Source: Tigriopus japonicus (lineage: Eukaryota; Arthropoda; Copepoda; Harpacticoida; Harpacticidae). Taken from it: 64,000 nt of DNA. Location of the stretch: assembly GCA_010645155.1 (NCBI GenBank), contig CM021323.1, positions 10,437,083 to 10,501,082 of the forward strand, in the 5' to 3' direction. Positions 37,738 through 47,584 of the stretch are shown piece after piece. The position numbers and the translations under genes were made by a program. The notes under the pieces were generated by a model. It saw only the letters and a list, made by a program, of their open reading frames with translations. It was not told the origin of the DNA and made no database searches. Positions within the stretch are counted from its first letter, which is position 1; every line of letters starts with the position of its first letter.

Positions 37738-39934
37738 TTGCTCGACCAAAATACATTTGTTTGAGGCCATGTCAACTTTCACTGATAAACATGCAAAGGC
37801 TAATACGGTGATAATAAAGCTCCACTCAGAGCAATGATAAGCTCGAGTTTCGACAAAAAAAAAAAGAGATTAGCACTGACAGACTATCTTGCTTGTCGTT
37901 CGCCTTACCCGAGTCGATTTTTTACTTCGATGTCCTTTCACTACTTTCTTTCTTTCTTTCACCTCATGTTGAGTTGCCGGGTTTAGGAGCGATGTGAGCT
38001 CCTTACCGGTTCCGTAGACACTGCGACCCAAAGAACCAACATGATCCCACCATGCGTGCGTGTGTGTGGAAGTAAGCAAGGAATCGAGCGAGAGAGTCTC
38101 TGGATGGGTTGGTGAGTGAGTGAGTATTGCTCCGTCTCTCTCTCTCTCTGGGCTTTTACATGTCCTCGCCGTGTTGAAAGGAAGGAGTTTTCCGATGCAT
38201 CTCCACTCTCTCTCTCTCTCTTTCTGTTTCACTCATGTTATGTACGTACGTACACATATATGAATGTGAGTGCGTTGGCCGAAGCTCTCCAACGACGACC
38301 GTCGGTCGAACTTGCAACTTCGTACCCCCGCTTGACTTTGCTCCTTCACCATTGCCCAATCCATCCATCCATCCATCCTTCCATCCATATCCCATCCATC
38401 GCAACACCCCGTTGCATACACTACGTACTTACTTACGGACGTAGTACCTAGTCCTTGGAGGTGCAAGTAAATCGCTCTGTTTTCTCTCGTGATCATCGCC
38501 CTTTATTTTAGTAACCTTATGTTCCTCAAGAGCACTCACTCACTCGCTCACTCCCTTTCCAAGTGGACCAGTTCCGAGCGTAACATTGAGAAGTGAACGG
38601 CATTTTAACGCGCATCGAGCCGTTTGATTTTTTACCGCAATATTTACCCCGCACAGGGTATAACTTCATTGCTGTTCAGGATTCCAAATTGAAAGTCGAC
38701 AAGATCAAACCGAAGCTTAAGCTGGCATTATGAAAATTTGGTTCTCTTTTGTCATCGTTGGATTGCGTTGGAATTGGAGTATGAAAGAGAAATAAAATAA
38801 GTCTATGCTTCCTGACAAACATGGTGGACACGAACAGTTCCTACATCCTGCAAGTATCAACCGAGTCAAAATATTCCTTGAATCAACTCTAGTGGATGAG
38901 AGGATGCAATGACGAAAAAATAATTCCTGAGAAACAATTTCTACGAAATAGGCCTTATTTTTGCCCTCTACAGACAGGGGATGAATAAAAATATTTCAAT
39001 GAGTACGTATTCAAACTTGCTCGGCCCTAAATTACAATGCATCAGGTAGAAAAGAATTGGGGCAAGAATTTGTTAGCATTTCATAACAGGCCGAGCCTCG
39101 AGACCGCAAGCTCATCCCGCATCCCATTCTGACCACAAGCCTCAATATATGTATCCTCATACATAGGTGAATGAACTTGCCTCGAATAGGGTTCCATATA
39201 AAATCAAAGAGCGTAGTATAGCAGTTTGAGTTGACTTTTAAAAGGGTGGAACCTTTTGGTGTGACGCCTTGTGCTTGCAACTTTTACTAATGAACAATGA
39301 TGCTAATTTATAGATTTGAAGTTACATGCTTCATGTAGCTTGATCGACTAAAGACCTTGTTGAACTTTCAAATGTTCAAATTTAAATTCAAAATTAAATT
39401 CATATTTTCTTCTTGCCCAATAAATGTCTTTTTTTGATTTTTATTAGCTGCTTGGCCACCCAAAACATTGTCAAAACGTGTCGGAAAGGGACTGGTAAAA
39501 CTAAGAAATAAGAGAAAAGTATGTATAAAAAGGCATTTGCTAATCTTTACATAATCAAACTTGTCAAACTATTTTTGCTCTTGAAGTTTTATCACACTTT
39601 TAAATACAACATTCCATGTTGCATCAAAACCGACAATGGACCGCAATTTCGACCAAAAATAAACGAAGAATTAACGTCTAACTAAATGTTTTAAATCAAA
39701 CAGCATTAAAACAAATAATTTAAATTATTGTAGACTTACCAGGTAATTTAACTACCGAATCAAAACGTTTAGAACTTTTTAGATTTCCCGACAAGGAATA
39801 TGATATTGAAACTAAATCGCCAATCGAGAGGTACATTTTATTGCTCTAGCAGTGTTTGATGACCCACCAAATATTTATGTACGTGTTTGGGCAACGTCTT
39901 CATGTTTAATCTAGATGTGTAGCTCGCTTGTGAT
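37738..39934. other. Likely promoter side of the ASB-like gene, rich in simple repeats
   Basis: CT-rich runs (38133-38148, 38205-38222), a TACG repeat near 38243-38254 and a CCAT/CATC run (38361-38398) lie upstream of the minus-strand gene. No exon is supported between 38500 and 39934. Confidence 0.4.
38361..38398. repeat. (CCAT)n microsatellite, imperfect
   Basis: CCATCCATCC units interrupted by CTT and AT, producing spurious His/Pro or Trp/Met/Asp-rich ORFs on the two strands. Confidence 0.85.
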
Positions 39935-40736
39935 CAGGGTTGCGTCAATCCCGCCCGGTTGACATTAAACCCGAAAAACCCGCCCGGGCGGGTTTTTCGG
40001 GCGGGTTTTTCGGGTTTTTCTCCTTTTTGCCCAAAACGCCCCCAATTCGTCCCTTAAAACTGTGCTCACCTCTATGTGAGTGACTATATGCGACTTAAAT
40101 TCATTGGTCGTCGGTATTATATCTCCTAAAACTCTTGAAGAAGATATGAATTATGTATGGGGATATGTTATAAATCGGGCTTGAATAAAGTTCCTCTTAT
40201 TTGGGTACAAGTTGCAGGCTTTTCGCCCTAAAGTTGCAATATTTTGCTAACAGTTGCACTCAATGCGACGGAAGTTGTTATCAAGTTGCCATTTTCTGGC
40301 TTGAAAATGTTACTTGTTGACATGTTTGGGTAAAGTTTTTATCGCAAATTTATCTTTTTAAACCTAAGGCTTCCTTATAAACATATTTTTGCTTTACACA
40401 AATTATTCTAGAATTTGAAAAAAAAAACACTAATTCTTTGAAAAGGTAATGTGAAAGTGTGCAAAATATTCATTTCAAATAATTTCCCCCAGGAGTTCAG
40501 CAATTGAGACAAAACATGTCAAAGGTTGTTGTTTCTTGCGAAAAGAATCGAGTTATGAAAATGCTGTGTATTGTCAAAACTCAGATGTGATTTGTTAATG
40601 TGGTCCAATATGAAGCAGAGTATATGAACAGTTAATAATATGAATAATAATATTGAAAAAAAAAAATACCCAGAAACGAAAAACCCGAAAAACCCGCCCG
40701 AAAAAACCGGGCGGGTTTTTCTCCGATGCAACCCTG
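39935..40736. mobile_element. 802-bp hAT MITE with GC-rich subterminal repeats
   Basis: The left terminus is CAGGGTTGCGTC. The right terminus in reverse complement is CAGGGTTGCATC, matching at 11 of 12 bases and of the hAT form CAGNG. A perfect 8-bp duplication, CTTGTGAT, flanks it (39927-39934 and 40737-40744). Just inside each end are tandem copies of a CCCGAAAAACCCGCC motif and its complement, which can form a strong hairpin (39975-40018 and 40680-40718). The rest is AT-rich with no transposase ORF, so the copy is non-autonomous. Confidence 0.92.
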
Positions 40737-41350
40737 CTTGTGATGTCCATTTTTAATGCGCGCAACGGGTCGGACAAGATACCTCGTGCAATTTCAAAAT
40801 CTTAATGAACACGGTTGTCTCCCAACAATAGATTTGAAATAACCTTTGCCTTTAAAAAAACTTCAGTTCGCCTTTCACACATAAAAAGCGAAAAATGTAC
40901 TTGTGCTTGCTTACTAAATTCATGCCCAGTCTACCTATACACGGTATTTAAAAATTCATATCAAGTTTCTATGGATATTCCCAAACACCACGAGATATGT
41001 TTCAGACTCACAAAACCAAGGGGAACAACTTTGATTCACTGTTTCTCAAAATCAGGTCTATATTAGAAGTTCTATACCTGAAAACTTATTATATGAACTA
41101 TTTTTTTAAACTCTTTCTTTATCTAGTTAATAAACATTTTGGTCAGATTTAGATACCTCTTGAATCGAAATTGCTTGAAAATACGTTGCTCATCTGGTGA
41201 TTTCTGTGAGTTCAACTTTCCATTGTTGATCCAAAAAAGCGAAAAAACGCTACAGATTTATGAAAACTCTAATTCCCAAGCAAATGATTTTTGATTTTCA
41301 GACCTCTACTTCAATTTTGTTTCGTGCCCCAAATCTCCCCGATGAAAAGC

Positions 41351-41410
<60 letters not shown>
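41351..41410. repeat. (TGT)20 microsatellite
   Basis: Twenty uninterrupted TGT units (60 bp), the longest pure simple repeat in the window. It creates false poly-Cys and poly-Asn ORFs. Confidence 0.97.
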
Positions 41411-41574
41411 ATCGCGATATATTTGCATGCAATGTATAACACATGTATTCATTTTGCAAATGATAGTAGGATATAGGAAAGGTCAATAGAATATACATAG
41501 ATGACACAACTGCCTATATTTTCACGTAATTATAAATAACAAGGAATGGGTTTATCAAATTTAAAAAAAATGAA

Positions 41575-41847
41575 ATGGATTCTTTATTCAGACCCATTAA
41601 AATATGTATTTTTGGAATGAATGAAGACTTGGACTTTTCGTTTCCAAATGAGAAACATTGGGCAATGATTAAAAGTTCATTTTGTAACAATTCAAAACCG
41701 ATTATACTTCTGCGCTCAGTTCTCAAAACTGGTGCTAGCCAACGGACTACATGTTTCTTTTATAACATAAATAAAAAAATAAGAGAAGGGGAAATAATCA
41801 GATTCATTTATGCATATCGTAATACCCAAATGGATCAAGGTCTCTAG
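41575..41847 (+). CDS. Small unrecognised ORF (90 aa), doubtful
   Basis: ATG-started ORF in AT-rich DNA with a fairly protein-like composition (MDSLFRPIKICIFG at the start, INKKIREGEIIRFIYAYR near the end). There is no known domain, no clear splice sites, and a competing minus-strand ORF overlaps it. It may be a transposon remnant or chance. Confidence 0.18.
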   Translation: MDSLFRPIKICIFGMNEDLDFSFPNEKHWAMIKSSFCNNSKPIILLRSVLKTGASQRTTCFFYNINKKIREGEIIRFIYAYRNTQMDQGL

Positions 41848-42160
41848 ATAAAGGAAGATCAATGAAAAAGTCTAATGTCCAATTTTGGTCGCATAAACTC
41901 GAAAAAATCGAAACTCGGGTCGGAAACTGCGTTGTCCATCTTTTCTCATGGCTCTCTAGATTCTTACTTTCTCTGGCAGCCTTTTGTATGTACAGTAGTT
42001 GACGCTGCTGATCAGACTTTACTGTGGTAGGCCGTCGTCTGAAACTGAGGAGAAATATCATACATAAGCCTTGTTATCCTTGGGCGTGCTTGGCCGTGGT
42101 GCTGTTCTCCACCCTAAAATCAATCCCTCTGTCTTAATCCTACATTCATTTGATTTCATC

Positions 42161-42501
42161 ATGGGCAATTGGCAATTGGAGGCTGGCAAGATGTGCCTGT
42201 ACGTGTTTGCGCCCATCTCCGCATTCTATATGTTTCATCAGGTCAGAACAACGGCAACAAAAGAAATACTCCCCTCATTACCTTGATCATGCCTTGACTG
42301 TTGCAGGTGGATTATTTCGAAGATTTCATCAAATCATTTCAAAGGAAGCAACGCAACGAAGTGGCCGTGAAAGAGGAATCCGTTTTCCGAAATAGCTTGA
42401 ACGTGATTCAAGAGGCCAAGTCGCCTCAACAGGATTTCCATTTGCAGCTCCGTCAGTGGGAACAAGCCCAAGAGAGCCAACGCAACAACCAGGCCAACTA
42501 G
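42161..42501 (+). CDS. PET100: PET100 homologue, cytochrome c oxidase assembly factor
   Basis: Predicted 91-aa protein from two exons (42161-42241 and 42307-42501) joined across a 65-bp intron (CATCAG|GTCAGA, TGTTGCAG|GTGG). It follows the PET100 pattern. A very short N-terminus precedes the hydrophobic segment MCLYVFAPISAFYMFHQ (residues 11-27). The diagnostic VDYFEDFIKSFQRK follows at once, and then a charged, Gln/Glu-rich helical tail. PET100 is a small single-pass inner-mitochondrial-membrane protein needed for complex IV assembly. The family is usually about 70-110 aa, so the length fits. The start is the first ATG in frame and has a good context (ATCATGG). The next gene begins only 134 bp downstream on the same strand. 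Confidence 0.83.
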
Positions 42502-42635
42502 ACCGAGCCATTTATGCCTTCTTCTTTTTACATACATACAGTTACGTCAGTCATCCAGATACTCATTAGCTAGGTTGTTATCTTAGAGTATCTACGTATC
42601 TATCCTTTTTAAACTGGTTGACCCATAGTGTCACA
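42502..42635 (+). promoter_or_regulatory. 134-bp intergenic gap with a candidate splice (trans-splice) acceptor
   Basis: The gap between the PET100 stop and the next ATG contains a pyrimidine-rich CTTCTTCTTTTTACATACATACAG ending at 42541, about 95 bp before the downstream ATG. No AATAAA is visible in the gap. A gap this small leaves little room for a 3' UTR plus an independent promoter. Confidence 0.3.
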
Positions 42636-44192
42636 ATGGCTCCGGTCAAACAACCCGCCTCACTGTACCAATTGACCATATCCTCATTGTCAGGGCACAT
42701 TGATCAAGCCTGTGCCAACATCTTTCTGGAACACGGGGTCTTTGGCAAAAGCGTCGAGTGTTCCAGGGCCATCAAACGACTTCAACATCACTTGGTAATG
42801 CAATTGCCGCTAACCGTGTTTGAACATTTGGTTCGTGAACGCAACCGAAGTCGGATTCGAACTCAATATTGCTGGAGTGATGATCAACGAATCAAATTAG
42901 GTGTGTTTCTGCACCCCAATATTGCCCACTTTGAGGTGGATAACAAAGGCAATGAGTTGATGCAACATCAGGATGACGGTCTGGACGAGATGTTTTGGTG
43001 CAATCAAATCCACAAATTGGTGAATCTCACCCATTTGAGCCTAAATCTCATCACGACGGATGAGATTCTCATTTGTGTGGGGAACTCGTGTCCCAAACTC
43101 GAGGTAATCAACATCGTCTCTCGGATCCGACAAGACATTAGCACTGATCACACACCGGGTATCACTCTAAAATTCTGCGTCTCCGACATTGGGCTAAGAT
43201 CGCTGCAGAACTGTCGCAATCTCAAGCGAATCACCATGAACAAGATTGTTAACCATCACCATGCCAATCAAGGGATTTCCTTGGTCGGCGTCCGGGATCT
43301 GATGCGGGCCTTGCCCAAGCTCGAATTCATCAGTTTTGGCGCCCTCGGCAAGATCTTGTGTAGCGACCATTGGAACGAAGATCAGACCTTGAAACTGACC
43401 ACGTTCTGCGAAGTCGATCCCATGTACGTAAACGTCGAGCGATTGGTCAAGATCTGTCCGCATATTCAACACATCTCGCTCTCCGTGCCCTTAGTCATAG
43501 GGGCCAATGGCAACATCAACGCCAATAATAAGAACTGCACGGATATCCTCATGGCCTTGGCCAATTCGTCGCTGACCTTGAGGATCGTGGAACTTCAGCA
43601 TTTTCCTTACGGTGAGGCTTTCCAGGCCTTGCTTAAGAGCAAGGGTCACACGATCGTCGAGTTGCTATTTCGGGCCAGTGAGGCCATGCATTCTGAACAT
43701 TTGATCTTCATCGGAAAACAGTGTCCCAATCTGACCAAACTTCATCTCAAAGAGGTGGGCATGGAGGAGCGACCCCTCGGATTCACCCCGGAAATCCGGA
43801 GATTGCGACTGTTTTCCAAGCTTAGCTTTGTGCACATCTCGGGTCGACTCTGGAATCCCAATGTGATCATTCCGTTGCTGTTGTATGCCGCTTTGGATAT
43901 CAAACAAGTGGGTCTGTTGAATATGAGCAACCGAGCCAACATGGACCTGACAGTGATGCGGCTATTCCAAAACAACCCGTTGGCGTCGCTGAGCAATTTG
44001 AGTCTCTACAGTGGTTGCTTCTTGTCCATGAGCGTTATTCGCCAATTGGTGTTCGATTGTCCGCAATTACGCGCCTTGTCGTTTCTTCAAAGTGAGACCA
44101 TTGACATTGCCGAGGTAGACGAGCTCAAAGCAGAAGTAGTGAAACGAAATCTGAACATCTCATTGTGTTGCCTAGAATTATACGATCTCTAA
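42636..44192 (+). CDS. Leucine-rich-repeat protein with possible VHL-type box, single exon
   Basis: Intronless ORF of 518 aa. The first true ATG is at 42636 in strong context (CACAATGG). The protein is mostly irregular leucine-rich repeats of the cysteine-containing, RNI-like kind found in F-box and Cul2 receptors. Examples are LVNLTHLSLNLITTDEI with CPKLEVINIVS, LPKLEFISFGAL, CPHIQHISLS, CPNLTKLHLKEVG, LSNLSLYSG and CPQLRALSFLQ. The N-terminus has SLYQLTISSL (residues 9-18), close to an Elongin BC-box but with Thr at the usual Cys. LPLTVFEHL (about residues 57-65) fits the Cul2-box pattern. This suggests a CUL2-type ubiquitin-ligase substrate receptor, which is inference. An F-box-like or unrelated LRR protein is the alternative. 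The gene body looks intact. Confidence 0.82.
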   Translation: MAPVKQPASLYQLTISSLSGHIDQACANIFLEHGVFGKSVECSRAIKRLQHHLVMQLPLTVFEHLVRERNRSRIRTQYCWSDDQRIKLGVFLHPNIAHFEVDNKGNELMQHQDDGLDEMFWCNQIHKLVNLTHLSLNLITTDEILICVGNSCPKLEVINIVSRIRQDISTDHTPGITLKFCVSDIGLRSLQNCRNLKRITMNKIVNHHHANQGISLVGVRDLMRALPKLEFISFGALGKILCSDHWNEDQTLKLTTFCEVDPMYVNVERLVKICPHIQHISLSVPLVIGANGNINANNKNCTDILMALANSSLTLRIVELQHFPYGEAFQALLKSKGHTIVELLFRASEAMHSEHLIFIGKQCPNLTKLHLKEVGMEERPLGFTPEIRRLRLFSKLSFVHISGRLWNPNVIIPLLLYAALDIKQVGLLNMSNRANMDLTVMRLFQNNPLASLSNLSLYSGCFLSMSVIRQLVFDCPQLRALSFLQSETIDIAEVDELKAEVVKRNLNISLCCLELYDL

Positions 44193-46571
44193 GATCCAGT
44201 CAAATCACCTAAAAATCAAAGTCAAACAACGGTCATGAATGAGGTCTTCCTTATTTCAACGGCTACTCTCAGAGGGCCAAAGTAAAATTAAGAATTATCA
44301 CAAAAAGTAGCAACGAAATTGCACTGAAAACTTCGTCATAAACAATTGGCATGTCTGTTCATTGCATGTTTGCCCAAAGTTCGTGATCCTCGACAACGAA
44401 CCGAACGACTCCGCAGATTGAAGGGCGCTGAAAGCTGTTCACAAACTACGAGGGACAACTTGATCATTGGAGGCATCTTCAACAATTTATCGTTCAAGGC
44501 CGTGTGTGAAAAAATTGAGCTGCTAGCGAAGTCACAGTTTTCTTAGGTGCAATGCAACCAAATGCAGCGTTTCAGGGAACCATCTGACAAATGCTAAACA
44601 ATAACTGAGTCTACAAATCTTCTCCAGAAAGGGGAATCGCTTGATCAGGAAATTGAGTTCTTATTCAAGTAAAATAAGATTTTTTTTAAACTTCCGTTAA
44701 ACACGATGGGTTCTAGGGTTAAGTAGTCTTTGGCATTTTCAGAAACGGATCTTCTTTCTTCCTGGCGGTCCAATTTGTCATGTCGATGCTGGCCGAAACA
44801 GAGTTAATTGCACATGTTCAAGGTGCACCTAGTTTTGAAACTGGAGTTGTAACCTAGATAAAGCGCAGACTTTTTTCGCCCGCGACTTTTAGCAAAACGC
44901 AAAGGTTATACGTTTCGATTTTAATCCCTCTTATTGGGCTTGTACGAATTACCTTTTTTAGAACATTTCTTAAGTCTGTGCGACTAGAAAAGAAATTTGG
45001 TTTTCCTCATCAAATTGGTTAATATGTTATCTAGCTTCATTTTGAACTAAAAATTTTGACCACAGCAAGGAGGAACCCAGGTAGAAAAAGTTTTCTCCAA
45101 GATTGATTTTGACCCCTACAGTTTTGAAAGATGTGCAAATTGTCCTCTGGGTTGCTGATTTCAAACCTTTCTTTGCAATTAGAAAATGAAATTTTAATGT
45201 GACACATACTCGCTGAATTCGCTGAAAGCACAACCAAATTCGCGCTTCAACAACTCATTCAGATTCGGTTGCGATGTGCGTCTCTGAAGTCTATAATTAG
45301 GTCTGTCGCCAGAGTGTCGTTCTTTCCATAAATGGAAGTTCCGTTCTTCATCACGCGAGCGAACTCTTCACAAATTTCAAAAGGTTTTCATCCAATGTGT
45401 GTCTCTGTCTCAGTCTGTCTTGTTCTGAATGGTATCAATCTCGAGTGCTTGCTTTTCCGCCGTTCGTCTACCAAAGCATTGGAGTAGTTTCACAACCGCC
45501 AAAGAGAGGCTTCAATGCGAAATTGCGAATTGTCGCCTGTCTACCCTTGGAGCAGACAGATGTCTAGAAATTTTGCACAACCCTTTCTCGTTCGTTCGCT
45601 CTTTCATTCTTTCTTGATTTTGCACAAAAGTTCTTTGTCTGAAAATCATCGTAGTGCACAACTTACTCTCCACAGGGGAGAAAGAGGAAAGCCAGCCAGC
45701 AAACATGGAGGAACAACCAACTCGACGGTGGCAACCCACCCACCTATCTACCTACCCTAAAGGGACCATTCATTTCATATTAGCAATAATCCTTCCGCAC
45801 GGGACTAAGCCGGATTGGACTTGCCACATAATTCAATGACCTATCTTTGAGTTCAACATTTAGGGGTCTTGAAATAGACGCATGTTAGTATGCTTAGGGA
45901 GCGGGTGCAAGTCGATTCGGATTACACCATCAGACTCGGGGAGTTGTTTCATCCCCAGTTGGCAATGCAAAAATCGAGTCGGAGAGAGAGAAAACGAGTC
46001 CGGATGAAAGAAAAGTTCTTTGGAAACTCACTCACTCACACACTTCACTCACTCAATCAGTAGGCACGACGAGCTGGATGGCGATATTTTTCAGAGAAGG
46101 GTGAATTCGGTCGTTGGTTCGTTCAGGGATAACCTATATAATAGTATAAATACTGGATACGAACTCGCGGAATTTCCTAGCTCGCAACCTCACACGGATG
46201 AGGCCGAGAGTTCGTAAGTAAACAAGAAGTACAGACGGCCATGTTGGGAGTGGAAAATCAAACGGAAATCGACCAAGAGTCCTAAAGATAGTGCGCCAAT
46301 CGGGGTTTTCTGTGTTTCAAGCGGGTCCAGCCAAGTCCTAGCCTTGGTAAAGGTCAACCCCACGCCCCAAAATTAGTCTGATGTGGGTGTTTCGAAGACA
46401 TCAAGTTCAGCCATGAACGAGTGAATGAAATAGTGAATGAATGAATGACCACATCATGGAGTGCGAATGAACCCCCCACAAGGTGTCTTTTCTACAAGAT
46501 GACGATCAAAGTGATCAAATGAAGTCTGATGATGACTAGGTTACCGGCTACAACCTTCGGAAGTGATAGAC
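44193..46571. other. Gene-free stretch
   Basis: Only short ORFs and no recognised exon. The 3' UTR of the LRR gene should occupy the first part. Confidence 0.4.
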
Positions 46572-47130
46572 CTAACTACAGCAAAAAGAACGAATATGGA
46601 CCAGAATCTGAGCCCAAATTCCTCTTTTACGCAAAAGGATTAAGAAGAAACTTTCCCACGGACAAAAACGGGGAGTTTCTTTATGCTCATCCATTGAACA
46701 ACTTAAGAATATCTTACCATTCCTTGAATTATCAACAACAAAATAGCGGGGTTTTCCGAGCTTATCTATTATCCGATTTGAACGTCTTATTAATATCTTT
46801 GAACTTACAGTTGAACCCATCCATGTGTTATCCTGAACTTAACTAACACATGCCAAACTTTGTATGAAATCAAGTTTGTTTTAGGTTGTGTCACCTTGGC
46901 ATTGTTCTATAAATGATGGTCCATCCTCAAATTTCTTTTATTATATGGTTGTGTCTTTTAGTTCAGGATAATTCAAGGACAGGTAAGATATTCTTAGGTT
47001 GTTCAAGTTGTCTAATGGATGAGCGTGATAAAAATCCCCGTTTTGATCCGGAGGAGAGTTTCTGGGGTAAATTTGGTTCCTTTCCAAGAGGAATCTGCGT
47101 TCGCATTAAGGTCCACATGGAACAAAGAAA
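46572..47130. repeat. Inverted duplication with protein-like arms
   Basis: The minus strand of about 46572-46750 and the plus strand of about 46960-47130 are diverged copies. Both contain GATAATTCAAGG, then GGTAAGATATTCTTA, then GTTCAA and AATGGATGAGC. Translated outward from the centre, the arms read VVDNSRNGKIFLSC and VQDNSRTGKIFLGC, each followed by a similar acidic MDE segment and PRF. The spacer is about 200 bp. The conserved protein-like pattern suggests that both arms come from one coding sequence, possibly a transposon protein that I do not recognise. Ends and target duplication are not resolved. Confidence 0.55.
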
Positions 47131-47224
47131 GAAGAAGTCCTCAGTGTCAAGAATTCGATCAAATGAAGAACAAATTAAGATGACTTCGAAACATATCAGG
47201 TGCGGCTACTAGCAATGGATGGGC

Positions 47225-47584
47225 TCAATATTTTGATTTGCCTTTTGACTCAGTCAGCCCAAATTGGTGATCTGACAGTCTAACCCGGATTACATGGACC
47301 CTCTCAAAGTCTTGAGAATGAAATGCCCCCACCAAGATTGAATTGTGTGGATTTTTTGACTCAATTTGATTGGTTATTCCTGGACAAAGGAATCCAAGAA
47401 CTAAGAAGATCAATGAAACCCTATCAAGCACGTAGAGCCTATCCCTGCAATGAAAAGACATGATCCTCTGGTCCTGAAGGACCCTTAGCCCCAGTCCTGC
47501 GTGGTCCTGACCTTCTTGAGCCCCAAGACTTGAAACATTTTCAATCAAATCCACAATCCAGGATTTCATCCTCATGTTTTTCAC
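47225..47584 (-). pseudogene. Possible decayed retrotransposon endonuclease remnant
   Basis: The minus-strand ORF ends with a segment (FERVHVIRVRLSDHQFGL) that resembles the SDH-containing end of a LINE apurinic-like endonuclease domain. The rest of the ORF is not recognisable and no reverse transcriptase lies beside it, so the call is weak. Confidence 0.2.

Larger units (their letters stand above)
40745..42160. other. AT-rich spacer upstream of PET100
   Basis: Contains a long TGT repeat and one 90-codon ORF (both listed separately). No other exon is supported. The stretch must include the promoter and 5' UTR of the PET100 gene, but I see no clear core-promoter motif. Confidence 0.4.

Noticed and set aside
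41298..41507. Poly-Asn and poly-Cys ORFs
   Set aside because: Direct translation of the TGT microsatellite.
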